Part shown: positions 1-9,022 of the stretch, in pieces | Numbering within the stretch: the stretch's first letter is position 1 | Layout of the letters: each line of letters starts with the position of its first letter | Source of the DNA: Streptomyces sp. NBC_01431 | Lineage (GTDB): Bacteria; Actinomycetota; Actinomycetes; Streptomycetales; Streptomycetaceae | NCBI RefSeq assembly: GCF_036231355.1 | Contig: NZ_CP109496.1 | Location: 4,836,001-4,900,000, forward strand | Direction: 5' to 3' | Length of the DNA stretch: 64,000 nt | The notes under the pieces: generated by a model | What the model was told of the DNA's origin: nothing | The model's database searches: none | The model's input: only the letters and a program-made list of their open reading frames with translations | Translations under genes and position numbers: made by a program

Positions 1-19
1 GCTGTCCTTCGGCAAGTGA
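1..19 (+). CDS. 3' tail of an upstream gene (partial)
   Basis: One forward frame reads Leu-Ser-Phe-Gly-Lys and then TGA at 17-19, 46 bases before the next gene. The short gap and same strand suggest the end of a co-oriented gene, perhaps a partner of the PQQ-propeller protein that follows. Only about five residues are visible, so function cannot be judged. Confidence 0.35.
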
Positions 20-65
20 CGCCCCAACTCCCCGCTCCCGCCTTCCAGTCAGAGGTCCCGACGCC

Positions 66-1901
66 ATGAGCCAGCCACCCCAGCCACCCCAGCCTCCCCA
101 GCAGCCCAACGGCGCGCCCCAGGGTTTCGGCGCGCCCCAGGAGCCCCCGGCCGGCGGCTTCGGCGCGCCCACTCCGCCGCCGCCCAACTCCCCGCCGCCC
201 AGCGCTCCCCCGAGCACCCCGGCCCCCGCGGGCCCGCCCGCCTACGGCTACCCGCAGGCACCGGGCACCCCGCCGCCGGCCGGCGCTCCCGGCTACGGCT
301 ACCCGCAGACCCCGCCGCAGCAGCCCGGCTACGGCTACCCCGCCCAGCCCGGCGGCCAGCCCGGCTACGGCTATCCGACCCAGCAGGCCGCCCAGCCGGC
401 CCCGCAGTACGGCGCGCCGGGCGCGCCCGCACCCGGCGGGCAGCCCGGCGGCAAGAAGCCGAACACCCAGCTGACGATCATCATCGCGGCGGTCGTCGCG
501 GTGGCCCTGATCGTCGGCGGCGGCATCTGGTACGCCACCGGCAAGGACGGCGGCAAGAGCGACGCCAAGACGGGCGACACCGGCGGCGCCAAGGGCGACG
601 CGGGCGGCAGCACCGGTGGCGGCGGCAAGGAGAAGGTCCCCGCCAACACCGCCGCCCATGTGCTGTTCCAGACGCCCCAGCCCAAGGTCACCGACCTCAC
701 CTCGGTGCACGGCTCCTGGCTCACCGACAAGGTGTACGTCAAGTCCGGCGTCAAGCAGATCGTCGGCTACGACCCCGCCAAGGGCACCCAGCTCTGGACG
801 CTTCCGCTGACCGGCAACGTCTGCGAGTCGACCCCGCACGTCTCGGCCGACGGCAAGACCGCGTTCGCCTTCGAGAGCATGGAGGCCGGCGGCAAGTACG
901 CCTCCTGCACCGAGGTCGCCGGCCTCGACCTGAACACCGGCAAGCTGCTGTGGCAGGCCGACATCAAGGGCGCCAACGGCGACCGCAAGACCCGGTTCGA
1001 CGAAGTCACCCTCGGCGCGGGCACGGTCGCCGCGGGCGGCCTCGACGGCGGCGCGGCCTGGGACGTGGCCACCGGCAAGGAACTGTGGAAGCCCACCACC
1101 ACCGCCGACCAGTGCAAGGACGTCGGCTACGGCGGCGGTGACGCGCTCGTGGCCGTCCGCAAGTGCGGCGACATCGACCACCCCACCATCAACGTGCAGC
1201 CGCTCGATCCGAAGACCGGTCAGCCCATCTCCACGTACAAGATGCTGCCGGGCATCGACTACGCCCACATCGTCTCGACCAAGCCCCTGGTGCTGGCCGC
1301 CGATGTCGGTGACACCGCGGGCGACGGCAGCGGCATCTCGGACTTCTTCTCCGTCGACGACAAGACCGGAAAGCTGCTCGCGCGCATCCCGGCCCCCGGC
1401 GCCAAGTACTCGGCCAGCTGCGACAGCACCTCCGTCGAGAAGTGCTCCATGGTCACGGCCGGCAACGGCAGGCTGTACGTGCCGACCGAGGAGCACGACA
1501 ACGCGGCCGCCGGCTCCAGCTCGCTCGGCCGCACCAACGAGATCGTCGCCTTCGACCTCGCCACCGGCCAGCCGGTGCCCGGCAGGGCGGACGCCGGCGA
1601 CGGCTACACGCTGTACCCGCTGCGCATGGACGGCAACAACGTCATCGCGTACAAGGACGCCCCGTACGACAAGGGCAGCCAGGTCGTCACCATCGACGGC
1701 GGCAGCCTCAAGTCGACGCTGCTCCTGGAGAACCCGGCGGACCGGGCGGTGCGGGACGCGTTGACCTCGTTCTCGGCGAAGTACTCCGAGATCCTCTACG
1801 GTCAGGGCCGCCTGTACATGGGCGCGACGCTCCTCAGCAAGCCGTACTCGGCCAGCGACAGCGACAAGAAGTTCCTGTTCATGGCGACCGGCACCGGCTG
1901 A
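66..1901 (+). CDS. PQQ-like beta-propeller membrane protein
   Basis: A 611-residue protein. Residues 1-130 are a low-complexity Pro/Gly/Tyr/Gln tail with repeated GYGYP units. One membrane segment follows at about 136-156, with no cleavage signal. A Gly/Lys-rich linker leads to a C-terminal domain of about 410 residues with repeated W/D-G-K and LDLNTGKLLW-like blades, typical of PQQ-binding-like propellers. The topology is therefore probably a cytoplasmic tail, one membrane pass and an extracellular propeller. The ATG follows a GAGG about 10 bases upstream. Streptomyces often carries such genes in pairs, sometimes beside kinases. The ligand is unknown, and catalysis should not be assumed because the fold is mostly a scaffold. 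Confidence 0.85.
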   Translation: MSQPPQPPQPPQQPNGAPQGFGAPQEPPAGGFGAPTPPPPNSPPPSAPPSTPAPAGPPAYGYPQAPGTPPPAGAPGYGYPQTPPQQPGYGYPAQPGGQPGYGYPTQQAAQPAPQYGAPGAPAPGGQPGGKKPNTQLTIIIAAVVAVALIVGGGIWYATGKDGGKSDAKTGDTGGAKGDAGGSTGGGGKEKVPANTAAHVLFQTPQPKVTDLTSVHGSWLTDKVYVKSGVKQIVGYDPAKGTQLWTLPLTGNVCESTPHVSADGKTAFAFESMEAGGKYASCTEVAGLDLNTGKLLWQADIKGANGDRKTRFDEVTLGAGTVAAGGLDGGAAWDVATGKELWKPTTTADQCKDVGYGGGDALVAVRKCGDIDHPTINVQPLDPKTGQPISTYKMLPGIDYAHIVSTKPLVLAADVGDTAGDGSGISDFFSVDDKTGKLLARIPAPGAKYSASCDSTSVEKCSMVTAGNGRLYVPTEEHDNAAAGSSSLGRTNEIVAFDLATGQPVPGRADAGDGYTLYPLRMDGNNVIAYKDAPYDKGSQVVTIDGGSLKSTLLLENPADRAVRDALTSFSAKYSEILYGQGRLYMGATLLSKPYSASDSDKKFLFMATGTG

Positions 1902-1917
1902 GCCGTGCCAAGTGCGG

Positions 1918-1953
1918 GGCCCCGGCGGCGAGTCGTCTCTCGCCGCCGGGGCC
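1918..1953 (+). terminator. intrinsic-type terminator after the propeller gene
   Basis: A perfect 15-bp inverted repeat (arms 1918-1932 and 1939-1953, 6-base loop) starts 17 bases after the propeller gene's stop codon and is followed by TTCGTCGTT. It is GC-rich with a weak T tract, as is common for Streptomyces terminators. Confidence 0.75.
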
Positions 1954-2172
1954 TTCGTCGTTGGCCGCCCGCGTTCGGGCGTACTTCCTCAACCCGGCCT
2001 GAATAGCGGAGAATTCGGCATTCTGGGGGCTTCTCCCCGGTAAGGGGCGCGCGGCGTCGAACAAGCGTGTAGCTTGCCGGGGCAAGAGGGCCGGGGGCCG
2101 GGGGGTCCGCGTGCGGTGCCCTTGGCCCGGGAAGAGCTTGGGGAAGGGCCCAGGGGGATGGGGGGTAGCTCG

Positions 2173-2862
2173 ATGGGCGTGCGGCTCATGGTGGTCGACG
2201 ACCACCGGCTCCTCGCCGAGGCACTGGCCTCGGCGCTGAAACTGCGCGGGCACCGGGTGCTCGCGGCGACCGCTCCGGTGGCCGGGGCCGCCGAGCTGGT
2301 GGTGAGCCGGGCGCCCGAGGTGTGCCTGCTCGGCACCGCCGGGCCGGCCGAACCGGGGGTCTTCGACCCGATCGTACGGATCAAACGCGAGCGGCCGCAG
2401 GTCGCCGTGGTGGTGCTCGGCCCGGTGCCGAGCCCGCGCGGGATCGCGGCGGCGTTCGCGGCGGGGGCGTCCGGTTACGTACGCCACGACGAGCGCATAG
2501 AGGGCGTCGAGCGGGCCATGGTCAAGGCCAGGGCCGGCGAGGCGGCGGTCGCGCCGCAGCTCCTCCAGGGCGCCTTCGCCGAACTCCTCAACCCGGCCGC
2601 CCAGCCCGACGACGAGGGCCAGCGCCTGCTCCAGATGCTGACCCCGCGCGAGGTGGAGGTCCTGGTGCGGGTCGCCGACGGCGAGGACACCCGGCTGATC
2701 GCGGCGGGCATGAGCATCGCCCCGTCCACCGCACGCACCCACGTCCAGCGGGTGCTGATGAAGCTCGGCGTGGGCTCCCGCCTGGAGGCCGCGGCGCTCG
2801 CCGCCCGCACCGGCCTCCTCGACCGAGCCAGCCATCCCATGCCCCCACCCCCAACCCCGTAG
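2173..2862 (+). CDS. atypical LuxR/NarL-type response regulator
   Basis: About 229 residues: a receiver-like domain (1-120) and a C-terminal LuxR helix-turn-helix (about 155-215, beginning LTPREVEVL). The acidic pair (VVDDH) near the N-terminus is intact. The position that should hold the phosphorylated Asp reads VCLLGTAGP, with Gly in its place, and the conserved Lys region reads GYVRHD. Phosphorylation is therefore unlikely, as in other atypical actinobacterial regulators. I chose the ATG at 2173 because a run of G lies about 8 bases upstream and the receiver starts there; in-frame ATGs at 2158 and 2074 are alternatives. No sensor kinase is adjacent. Confidence 0.85.
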   Translation: MGVRLMVVDDHRLLAEALASALKLRGHRVLAATAPVAGAAELVVSRAPEVCLLGTAGPAEPGVFDPIVRIKRERPQVAVVVLGPVPSPRGIAAAFAAGASGYVRHDERIEGVERAMVKARAGEAAVAPQLLQGAFAELLNPAAQPDDEGQRLLQMLTPREVEVLVRVADGEDTRLIAAGMSIAPSTARTHVQRVLMKLGVGSRLEAAALAARTGLLDRASHPMPPPPTP

Positions 2863-2893
2863 CCGCGCCCCCACCAGAGCCTCGGCAGACCGC

Positions 2894-3184
2894 TCAACCC
2901 CGCGAGGGCTCGCCCTCGTCGGGTGCGGGCGGCGCCATCGGCCGCAGTTTCAGCCAGACCAGGAAGAACACCCCGAGGACCAGCATCCCCAACCCCGTCC
3001 AGAGGTTGATGTTGATCCCCTGCGCCTTCTTCAGATCCGCGTCGGAGGCGAAGACCCCCGCGCCGCCGACGATCACCCCGTACAGGGTGAACAGGCCGCC
3101 GATGATCCGGCGGATGTCGAAGAGCCGGGCCGCCGTGGCCGACTTCTGCTCCAACTCGGAGACTTCGCGCTGTAGTTCGGACAT
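2894..3184 (-). CDS. small two-TM membrane protein downstream of the symporter
   Basis: A 96-residue protein. It opens with a short amphipathic or coiled-coil stretch (MSELQREVSELEQKSA), then has two hydrophobic segments at about 26-46 and 62-82. It begins 15 bases after the symporter stop on the same strand, so the two are probably co-transcribed. It may be a small accessory subunit of the transporter, but I recognise no named family. Confidence 0.7.
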   Translation of the reverse strand: MSELQREVSELEQKSATAARLFDIRRIIGGLFTLYGVIVGGAGVFASDADLKKAQGININLWTGLGMLVLGVFFLVWLKLRPMAPPAPDEGEPSRG

Positions 3185-3199
3185 GTCGGGGCCTCCGGG

Positions 3200-4870
3200 T
3201 CAGAACGAGTAGGGGACGTAGCAGAGCGCGGCCAGCACGATCGCGGCCCAGCCGAGCAGGGCGGGCCTGCGGTACCAGGCGCCGTCGCCCTCGGCGGGCG
3301 GCTCCTCGACGCCGGGCGACTTCGTCCCGTACACGAGACCCGCCAGCTCGGCCGCGGGCTTCGGCGCCGTGAACAGCGTGACCACCACCATCACCACCGC
3401 GCCCGCCACGAACCCGACGATCGCGGAGACGAAGTTGGCGCCCTGGTCGGTCGGGATCGAGATGACGCCCTGCTTGTAGATCCAGAAGTAGTTGACCATC
3501 GCGGCCGAGGTGCCCGCGAACAGGCCCCACACCCCGGACTTCACCGACGCCCGCTTCCAGAACATGCCGATGACGAAGACCACGAACATCGGCACGTTGA
3601 AGAAGGAGAACAGGGTCTGGAGGTAGCCCATGATGTTGGAGAACGAGGACGCGATGAACGCCGTGCCGATCGAGGCGAGCACACCGATCGCGGTGATCAG
3701 CCGCCCGAACCGCAGGTAATACGCGTCCGGCCGGTCCTTCTTCACGTACTTGGCCCAGATGTCGTACGTGAACACCGTGTTGAAGGACGACACGTTCGCC
3801 GCCATGCCGGCCATGAACGCGGCGAGCAGACCGGTCACCGCGATGCCGAGCACGCCGTTGGGCAGCAGTTCCTGCATGAGCAGCGGGATCGCGTCGTTGT
3901 ACGTGAAGCCGGAGCCCGCGGTGCCGATCTTCGGTACCAGCACCGCCGCCACCAGGCCCGGGATCATCACCAGGAAGACGATGAACATCTTCGGGAACGC
4001 GGCGATCAGCGGGGTCCGCCGGGCGGCGCTCAGGTTCTTCGCGGACAGTGCCCGCTGCACCTCGGCGAAGTTCGTCGTCCAGTAGCCGAAGGACAGCACG
4101 AAGCCGAGACCGAGCACGATGGTGAGCCAGTTGGCGCCCAGCGGGTTGGCCTCGCCGATGCCGGTGCCGCCCCACGCGGACAGGAAGTTGTCGCCGTGGC
4201 TGGCCTTGAGGGACCCGGTCAGGCCGTCCCAGCCGCCGACCCGCTTCAGGCCGAGCAGCGTCAGCGGTATGAGGGCGGCCAGGATCACGAAGAACTGGAG
4301 CACCTCGTTGTAGATCGCCGAGGAGAGCCCGCCGATGGTGATGTAGGCGAGCACGAAGAGACCGGCGACGACGATCGCCACCCACTGCGGCCAGCCGAGC
4401 AGCGCCTCCACGACGATCGACAGCGCGTACAGGTTGACGCCCGCGATCAGTACGGCGGCGAAGGCGAACAGCGCCGAGGCGAGCAGGTGCGCCGACCTGT
4501 CGAAGCGCTGGAGCAGGAACTCCGGTACGGAGCGGACCTTCGAGCCGTAGTAGAAGGGCATCATCACCAGGCCCAGGAAGACCATGGCGGGGATCGCGCC
4601 TATCCAGTACCAGTGGACGACCGCCACGCCGTACTGGGCGCCGGTGGCGGACATGCCCAGGATCTCGGTGGCGCCGAGGTTGGCGGCGACGAACGCGAGC
4701 CCGGTGACCCAGGCCGGCAGCGACCGGCCCGACAGGAAGAAGTCGAGGCTGGTCTTCACGCTGGCGCGGGCGGCGAAGCCGATGCCCAGGACGACGATGA
4801 AGTAGATCGCCAGAATCGTGTAGTCGAGCCCGTTGGTGGGGAGCCGTAGCCCCGCGGCCAGGTATTGCAT
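3200..4870 (-). CDS. sodium:solute symporter (SSS/SGLT family)
   Basis: A 556-residue polytopic protein with about 13-14 hydrophobic segments. It begins at a YTILAIYFIVVLGIG segment and carries the FFLSGRSLPAWVTG-like loop and the NLGATEILGMSATGAQYG region typical of sodium/sugar or sodium/solute symporters. It should import a small solute with Na+ across the plasma membrane. It is divergent from galT, and the shared 240-base region has palindromes, so galactose or another hexose is a reasonable substrate guess, but specificity cannot be read from the sequence. A small membrane protein follows in the same unit. Confidence 0.88.
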   Translation of the reverse strand: MQYLAAGLRLPTNGLDYTILAIYFIVVLGIGFAARASVKTSLDFFLSGRSLPAWVTGLAFVAANLGATEILGMSATGAQYGVAVVHWYWIGAIPAMVFLGLVMMPFYYGSKVRSVPEFLLQRFDRSAHLLASALFAFAAVLIAGVNLYALSIVVEALLGWPQWVAIVVAGLFVLAYITIGGLSSAIYNEVLQFFVILAALIPLTLLGLKRVGGWDGLTGSLKASHGDNFLSAWGGTGIGEANPLGANWLTIVLGLGFVLSFGYWTTNFAEVQRALSAKNLSAARRTPLIAAFPKMFIVFLVMIPGLVAAVLVPKIGTAGSGFTYNDAIPLLMQELLPNGVLGIAVTGLLAAFMAGMAANVSSFNTVFTYDIWAKYVKKDRPDAYYLRFGRLITAIGVLASIGTAFIASSFSNIMGYLQTLFSFFNVPMFVVFVIGMFWKRASVKSGVWGLFAGTSAAMVNYFWIYKQGVISIPTDQGANFVSAIVGFVAGAVVMVVVTLFTAPKPAAELAGLVYGTKSPGVEEPPAEGDGAWYRRPALLGWAAIVLAALCYVPYSF

Positions 4871-4921
4871 GCGTACTCGCTTCGTCGCGCTTACTGATCC
4901 GGACCGGAACCTACGCCTCGA

Positions 4922-4942
4922 TGTTCAGAAACTGAACAGTTT
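4922..4942. promoter_or_regulatory. overlapping palindromes between symporter and gal operon (candidate operator)
   Basis: TGTTCAG-AAA-CTGAACA (4922-4938) is a perfect inverted repeat. It overlaps a second one, AAACTG-AA-CAGTTT (4929-4942). They lie about 50 bases upstream of the symporter start and 170 upstream of galT. The form fits a dimeric repressor site, for example of the DeoR, LacI or GntR type. The cognate protein is not in the window. Confidence 0.55.
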
Positions 4943-5047
4943 TGATGAGATTGTTTGTTGGATTGTGATCGAGCGCGCGTCATGACCCGGTGGTCCGCGG
5001 GACCGGCCGGTGATCGGTGCGGCTGAGGGCAACCGCGTGCACACCCA

Positions 5048-5110
5048 TTGACGGAGCCTGTTGGCTTGTGGTTTGTTGTGTTTGGTTCTGTTGGATGGTG
5101 GAGGTTGCAG
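5048..5110 (+). promoter_or_regulatory. probable gal operon promoter and leader
   Basis: A TTGACG hexamer at 5048 is followed by an unusually T/G-rich stretch that contrasts with the GC-rich surroundings. TGTTGGAT occurs at 5089-5096 and also upstream at 4956-4963; TGTTGGCT occurs at 5059-5066. Published work on the Streptomyces gal promoter describes a complex operator of repeated hexamers, which this resembles. The exact -10 and start site cannot be fixed. GGTGGAGG just upstream of the galT GTG is the ribosome site. Confidence 0.45.
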
Positions 5111-6166
5111 GTGAAGAAGACGTCGACCCGGCTCGCCGACGGTCGTGAGCTGCTCTACTACGACTTGCGCGACGACCGGGTGCGGGACGAGGTGGATCCG
5201 CGCCCGCTCGACGCGGTGTCGACCGCCTCCGAGATCCGCCGCGACCCGCTGCTCGGCGACGCGGTGGCCATCGCCTCCCACCGCCAGGGCCGCATCTACC
5301 ACCCGCCCGCCGACGAGTGCCCGCTGTGCCCCTCGCGCGACGGACGCCAGAGCGAGATCCCGGCCCCCGACTACGACGTCGTCGTCTTCGAGAACCGCTT
5401 CCCCTCGCTCGCCGGCGACTCCGGCCGCTGCGAAGTCGTCTGCTTCACCCCCGACCACGACGCGTCCTTCGCCGACCTCACCGAGGAACAGGCCGCGCTC
5501 GTCCTGGAGGTGTGGACCGACCGGACCGCCGAACTCGCCGAACTCCCGCAGGTGGAGCAGGTGTTCTGCTTCGAGAACCGGGGCGCCGAGATCGGCGTCA
5601 CCCTCGGCCACCCGCACGGCCAGATCTACGGCTACCCCTTCACCACCCCCCGCACCGCCCTCATGCTCCGCTCGCTCGCCGAACACCGCGAGCGCACCGG
5701 CGGCCGCAACCTCTTCGAGGACGTGGTCGCGCGCGAGCTCGCCGACGGCGAACGGGTGATCCTTGAGGGCGAACACTGGGTGGCGTTCGTGCCCTACGCC
5801 GCGCACTGGCCCTACGAGGTCCACCTGCATCCCAAGCGGCGCGTCCCGGACCTGCGGGCCCTCGGTGACGGCGCCCGCACAGAGTTCCCACAGGTCTATC
5901 TGGAACTCTTGCGGCGCTTCGACCGGATCTTCGGCCCCGACGAGCCGCCCACCCCCTACATCGCCGCCTGGCACCAGGCGCCGTTCCGGGGGCAGGGGGC
6001 CGTCGACCGTGCCCAGTTCGGGCTCCATCTTGAGCTTTTCACCATCCGACGCACTTCCGGCAAGCTGAAGTTTCTCGCGGGCTCCGAATCCGGTATGAGC
6101 GTGTTCATCAACGACGTGCCGCCGGAGGCCGCGGCCGAGCGACTGCGAGAGGTGGCCAGTAAATGA
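5111..6166 (+). CDS. galT: galactose-1-phosphate uridylyltransferase
   Basis: A 351-residue Leloir-pathway enzyme that exchanges UMP between UDP-glucose and galactose-1-phosphate. A CPLCPS zinc-ligand motif lies at about residue 70, and the active-site GHPHGQIY motif, with the nucleophilic His, at about 165. The GTG at 5111 is chosen because it follows GGTGGAGG at good spacing; a TTG at 5048 would add about 21 residues unlike the family. It is first in a galT-galE-galK operon, and its stop overlaps the galE ATG (ATGA). Confidence 0.96.
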   Translation: MKKTSTRLADGRELLYYDLRDDRVRDEVDPRPLDAVSTASEIRRDPLLGDAVAIASHRQGRIYHPPADECPLCPSRDGRQSEIPAPDYDVVVFENRFPSLAGDSGRCEVVCFTPDHDASFADLTEEQAALVLEVWTDRTAELAELPQVEQVFCFENRGAEIGVTLGHPHGQIYGYPFTTPRTALMLRSLAEHRERTGGRNLFEDVVARELADGERVILEGEHWVAFVPYAAHWPYEVHLHPKRRVPDLRALGDGARTEFPQVYLELLRRFDRIFGPDEPPTPYIAAWHQAPFRGQGAVDRAQFGLHLELFTIRRTSGKLKFLAGSESGMSVFINDVPPEAAAERLREVASK

Positions 6167-7131
6167 GCAAGTACCTGGTGACGGGCGGTGCGGGATACGT
6201 GGGCAGCGTGGTGGCGGCCCACCTGGTCGAGGCCGGCCACGACGTGACCGTCCTGGACGACCTGTCCACCGGCTTCGCCGAGGCCGTCCCCTCCGGTGCC
6301 GCGTTCATCGAAGGCCGCGTCCAGGACGCCGCGAAGTGGCTGGACAACACCTTCGACGCGGTCCTCCACTTCGCCGCGTTCTCGCAGGTCGGCGAGTCGG
6401 TGGCGCATCCGGAGAAGTACTGGACGAACAACGTCGGCGGCACCATGGCCCTACTGGCCGCGATGCGCGGCGCCGGGGTCCGCACGCTGATCTTCTCCTC
6501 CACGGCGGCCACCTACGGCGAACCGGTCGCGACCCCGATCACCGAGACCGACCCGACGGCCCCGACCAGCCCGTACGGAGCCTCCAAGCTCGCGGTGGAC
6601 CACATGATCGCGGGGGAGTGCGCCGCCCACGGCCTGGCGGCGGTGTCGCTGCGCTACTTCAACGTGGCGGGCGCGTACGGCAGCTGCGGCGAACGCCACG
6701 CCCCGGAATCCCATCTGATCCCGCTGGTGCTGCAAGTGGCGCTCGGGCAGCGCGATTCCATCTCGATCTACGGCGACGACTACCCCACCCCCGACGGCAC
6801 CTGCGTACGGGACTACATCCACGTGGCGGATTTGGCCCAGGCGCACCTGCTGGCGCTGGCGGCGGCCGTCGCGGGCGAGCACCTGGTCTGCAACCTGGGC
6901 AACGGCAACGGGTTCTCGGTCCGCGAGGTCGTCGAGACCGTCCGCAAGGTGACCGGCCACACCGTCCCCGAGGTCGTCGCGGCCCGCCGCGCCGGCGACC
7001 CGGCGGTCCTGGTGGCCTCCGCGTCGCGCGCCCACGAACGCCTGGGCTGGCAGCCGTCCCGCGCGGACCTCGCGGGGATCGTGGCGGACGCGTGGGCGTT
7101 CGCGAGGAGAGCGGAGCACGCGGGTGAATGA
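6163..7131 (+). CDS. galE: UDP-glucose 4-epimerase
   Basis: A 322-residue short-chain dehydrogenase-type epimerase interconverting UDP-galactose and UDP-glucose with bound NAD. The Rossmann motif GGAGYVGS is at residues 7-14, the Ser of SSTAATYG at about 110, and the catalytic YGASK at about 137-141. GDDYPTPDGTCVRDYIHV is the typical C-terminal substrate-region signature. It overlaps galT by 4 bases and galK by 8, so the three are translationally coupled. Confidence 0.95.
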   Translation: MSKYLVTGGAGYVGSVVAAHLVEAGHDVTVLDDLSTGFAEAVPSGAAFIEGRVQDAAKWLDNTFDAVLHFAAFSQVGESVAHPEKYWTNNVGGTMALLAAMRGAGVRTLIFSSTAATYGEPVATPITETDPTAPTSPYGASKLAVDHMIAGECAAHGLAAVSLRYFNVAGAYGSCGERHAPESHLIPLVLQVALGQRDSISIYGDDYPTPDGTCVRDYIHVADLAQAHLLALAAAVAGEHLVCNLGNGNGFSVREVVETVRKVTGHTVPEVVAARRAGDPAVLVASASRAHERLGWQPSRADLAGIVADAWAFARRAEHAGE

Positions 7132-8284
7132 CACGACGGTGGCCGAAGTGGCGGCGTCCTTCCGTGAGTTGTACGGAGCCGGGCCGCAGGGGGTGTGGGC
7201 GGCGCCGGGCCGGGTCAACCTCATCGGCGAGTACACCGACTTCAACGAGGGCTTCGTCATGCCGCTCGCGCTGCCGCACACGGCCCTCGCGGCGGTGTCC
7301 CGGCGCACGGACGGGGTGCTCAGGCTGCACTCGGCGGACATCCAGGGCCCCGTGGTCGAGCTGCGCGTGGACGAGCTGGAGCCGCGCTCCGGGTCGGGCT
7401 GGGCGGCGTACCCGGCCGGAGTGGTGTGGGCGCTGCGCGCCGCGGGCCACGCGGTGACCGGCGCCGACATCCACCTGACGTCGGCGGTGCCGACGGGCGC
7501 GGGCCTGTCGTCCTCGGCGGCCCTGGAGGTGGTGACCGCGCTCGCCCTGCGCGACCTGTACGAACTGCCGCTGACCATGGCCCAGTTGGCAGCCCTGGCC
7601 CAGCGGGCGGAGAACGAGTTCGTCGGCGTCCCGTGCGGAATCATGGACCAGACGGCGTCGGCGTGCTGCACCGAGGGCCATGTGCTGCACCTGGACGCCC
7701 GCGACCTGACGAGGCATCAGATCCCCTTCGACCTGCCCGCGCAGGGGCTGCGGCTGCTGGTCGTCGACACCCGCGTGAAGCACGCACTGGGAGACGGCGC
7801 GTACGCGCAGCGGCGCGCCGGTTGTGAGCAGGGCGCGCGGGAGCTGGGTGTACGGACCCTGCGCGACGTGTCCGCCGCACAACTTCCCGATGCGCTGGCT
7901 GAGCTGTCCTCCCCGACGGTGCGCGACTACGTACGGCACGTGGTGAGCGACAACGAGCGGGTCGCGCGGGTCGCGGCGCTGCTGGCGGCGGGCGACGTCC
8001 GCGCGGTGGGCCCGGTCCTCACCGAGGGCCACGCCTCCCTGCGGGACGACCTGCGGGTGTCCTGCGCGGAGCTCGACCTGGTGGTCGACACCGCGGTGGC
8101 CGCCGGGGCGCTGGGTGCGCGGATGACGGGCGGCGGGTTCGGGGGCTCGGCGATCGTCCTCCTCGACGAGCCGGCGCTTGGCCCCGTCTCCAAGGCCCTG
8201 ACCTCGGCGTTCGAGCATGCGGACCTGGCCGCGCCACGGCTGTTCGAGGCGGTGCCGTCGGCGGGGGCGCGGCGCTTGGCGTGA
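7124..8284 (+). CDS. galK: galactokinase
   Basis: A 386-residue GHMP kinase that phosphorylates galactose at C1 with ATP, the first committed Leloir step. The galactokinase signature with GRVNLIGEYTDFNEG is near residue 27, the ATP-binding GAGLSSSAALE near 125, and the C-terminal GGGFGGSAIVL motif near 338. It starts at a GTG inside the end of galE. The next gene is convergent, and no clear terminator was seen in the short gap. Confidence 0.95.
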   Translation: MNDTTVAEVAASFRELYGAGPQGVWAAPGRVNLIGEYTDFNEGFVMPLALPHTALAAVSRRTDGVLRLHSADIQGPVVELRVDELEPRSGSGWAAYPAGVVWALRAAGHAVTGADIHLTSAVPTGAGLSSSAALEVVTALALRDLYELPLTMAQLAALAQRAENEFVGVPCGIMDQTASACCTEGHVLHLDARDLTRHQIPFDLPAQGLRLLVVDTRVKHALGDGAYAQRRAGCEQGARELGVRTLRDVSAAQLPDALAELSSPTVRDYVRHVVSDNERVARVAALLAAGDVRAVGPVLTEGHASLRDDLRVSCAELDLVVDTAVAAGALGARMTGGGFGGSAIVLLDEPALGPVSKALTSAFEHADLAAPRLFEAVPSAGARRLA

Positions 8285-8317
8285 GGGCGGGCTTCGACCC
8301 GCGCGACGAGCCCCGGC

Positions 8318-8758
8318 TCACCCCAGCCGCTTAGTGAGCGTGTACTCCGTCACCCCCGGCGGATAGTCCGGGACCTCGCCCACGATGTCGTAACCCCGGC
8401 TCCGGTAGAAGCCCGGCGCCTGGAAGTCCCACGTCTCCAGGCGGGCCCAGCCGCAGCCCCGCTCGGCGCGGGCCAGCTCCTCCGCGCGGGCCAGGAGCCG
8501 TGTGCCGAGCCCCGCCGTGCGCAGCGCGCCCGACACCCACAACAGGTCGATGTGGAGCCACCCGGCCCAGGTGCGCCCCGTCAGCCCCCCGGCCATGGCG
8601 CCGTCCTCGTCCAACGCCCAGACGTGGAGCGGGAGTTCCCGCTCGCCCGGCCCGCGCAGCGCCCGCAGCACCGGCGAGCGCTCGGTATTGGTGTCGCGCA
8701 GCCGCCGCGCGAGCAACGCCTGGCGCTCCTTGTCCACTTCTGTCTCGATACGAAACAT
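8318..8758 (-). CDS. GNAT-family N-acetyltransferase
   Basis: About 146 residues with the GNAT acetyl-CoA pattern: GLGTRLLARAEELARAERGC near the middle, then FYRSRGYDIVGEVPDYPPG. It should transfer an acetyl group to an amine; the substrate is unknown. The start MFRIETEVDKE (8758) is preferred because AGGGTGAG lies about 5 bases upstream. Upstream in-frame ATGs (8776, 8860) have weaker support. Confidence 0.8.
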   Translation of the reverse strand: MFRIETEVDKERQALLARRLRDTNTERSPVLRALRGPGERELPLHVWALDEDGAMAGGLTGRTWAGWLHIDLLWVSGALRTAGLGTRLLARAEELARAERGCGWARLETWDFQAPGFYRSRGYDIVGEVPDYPPGVTEYTLTKRLG

Positions 8759-9022
8759 GGAACTCACCCTAAACATCCGCACACGCCGCGTAGCGGTCCG
8801 GATGCCATCAGTTCTGCAAAGTGCCTTCCGCTCTCGCCCCGCAGCCCTACGCTGATGCACAGCACCGGTGGGGGCCGGTGTTGATCAGGGGGCGAGACAG
8901 TCGGGTACGTCGCCCGGGGCGGGGTAATACTCAGTGCACGGCGGCGGCCGTGTTGACTCTGGGGACCCGATTCCGGGCGCCGTACCCGTACCGGTCCGTC
9001 CCCCGACACATGGGGGTGTCAC

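Noticed and set aside
2475..4385. 636-codon minus-strand frame overlapping the symporter
   Set aside because: Same strand but a different frame from the symporter, which has clear membrane segments and family motifs; composition is shadow-like.
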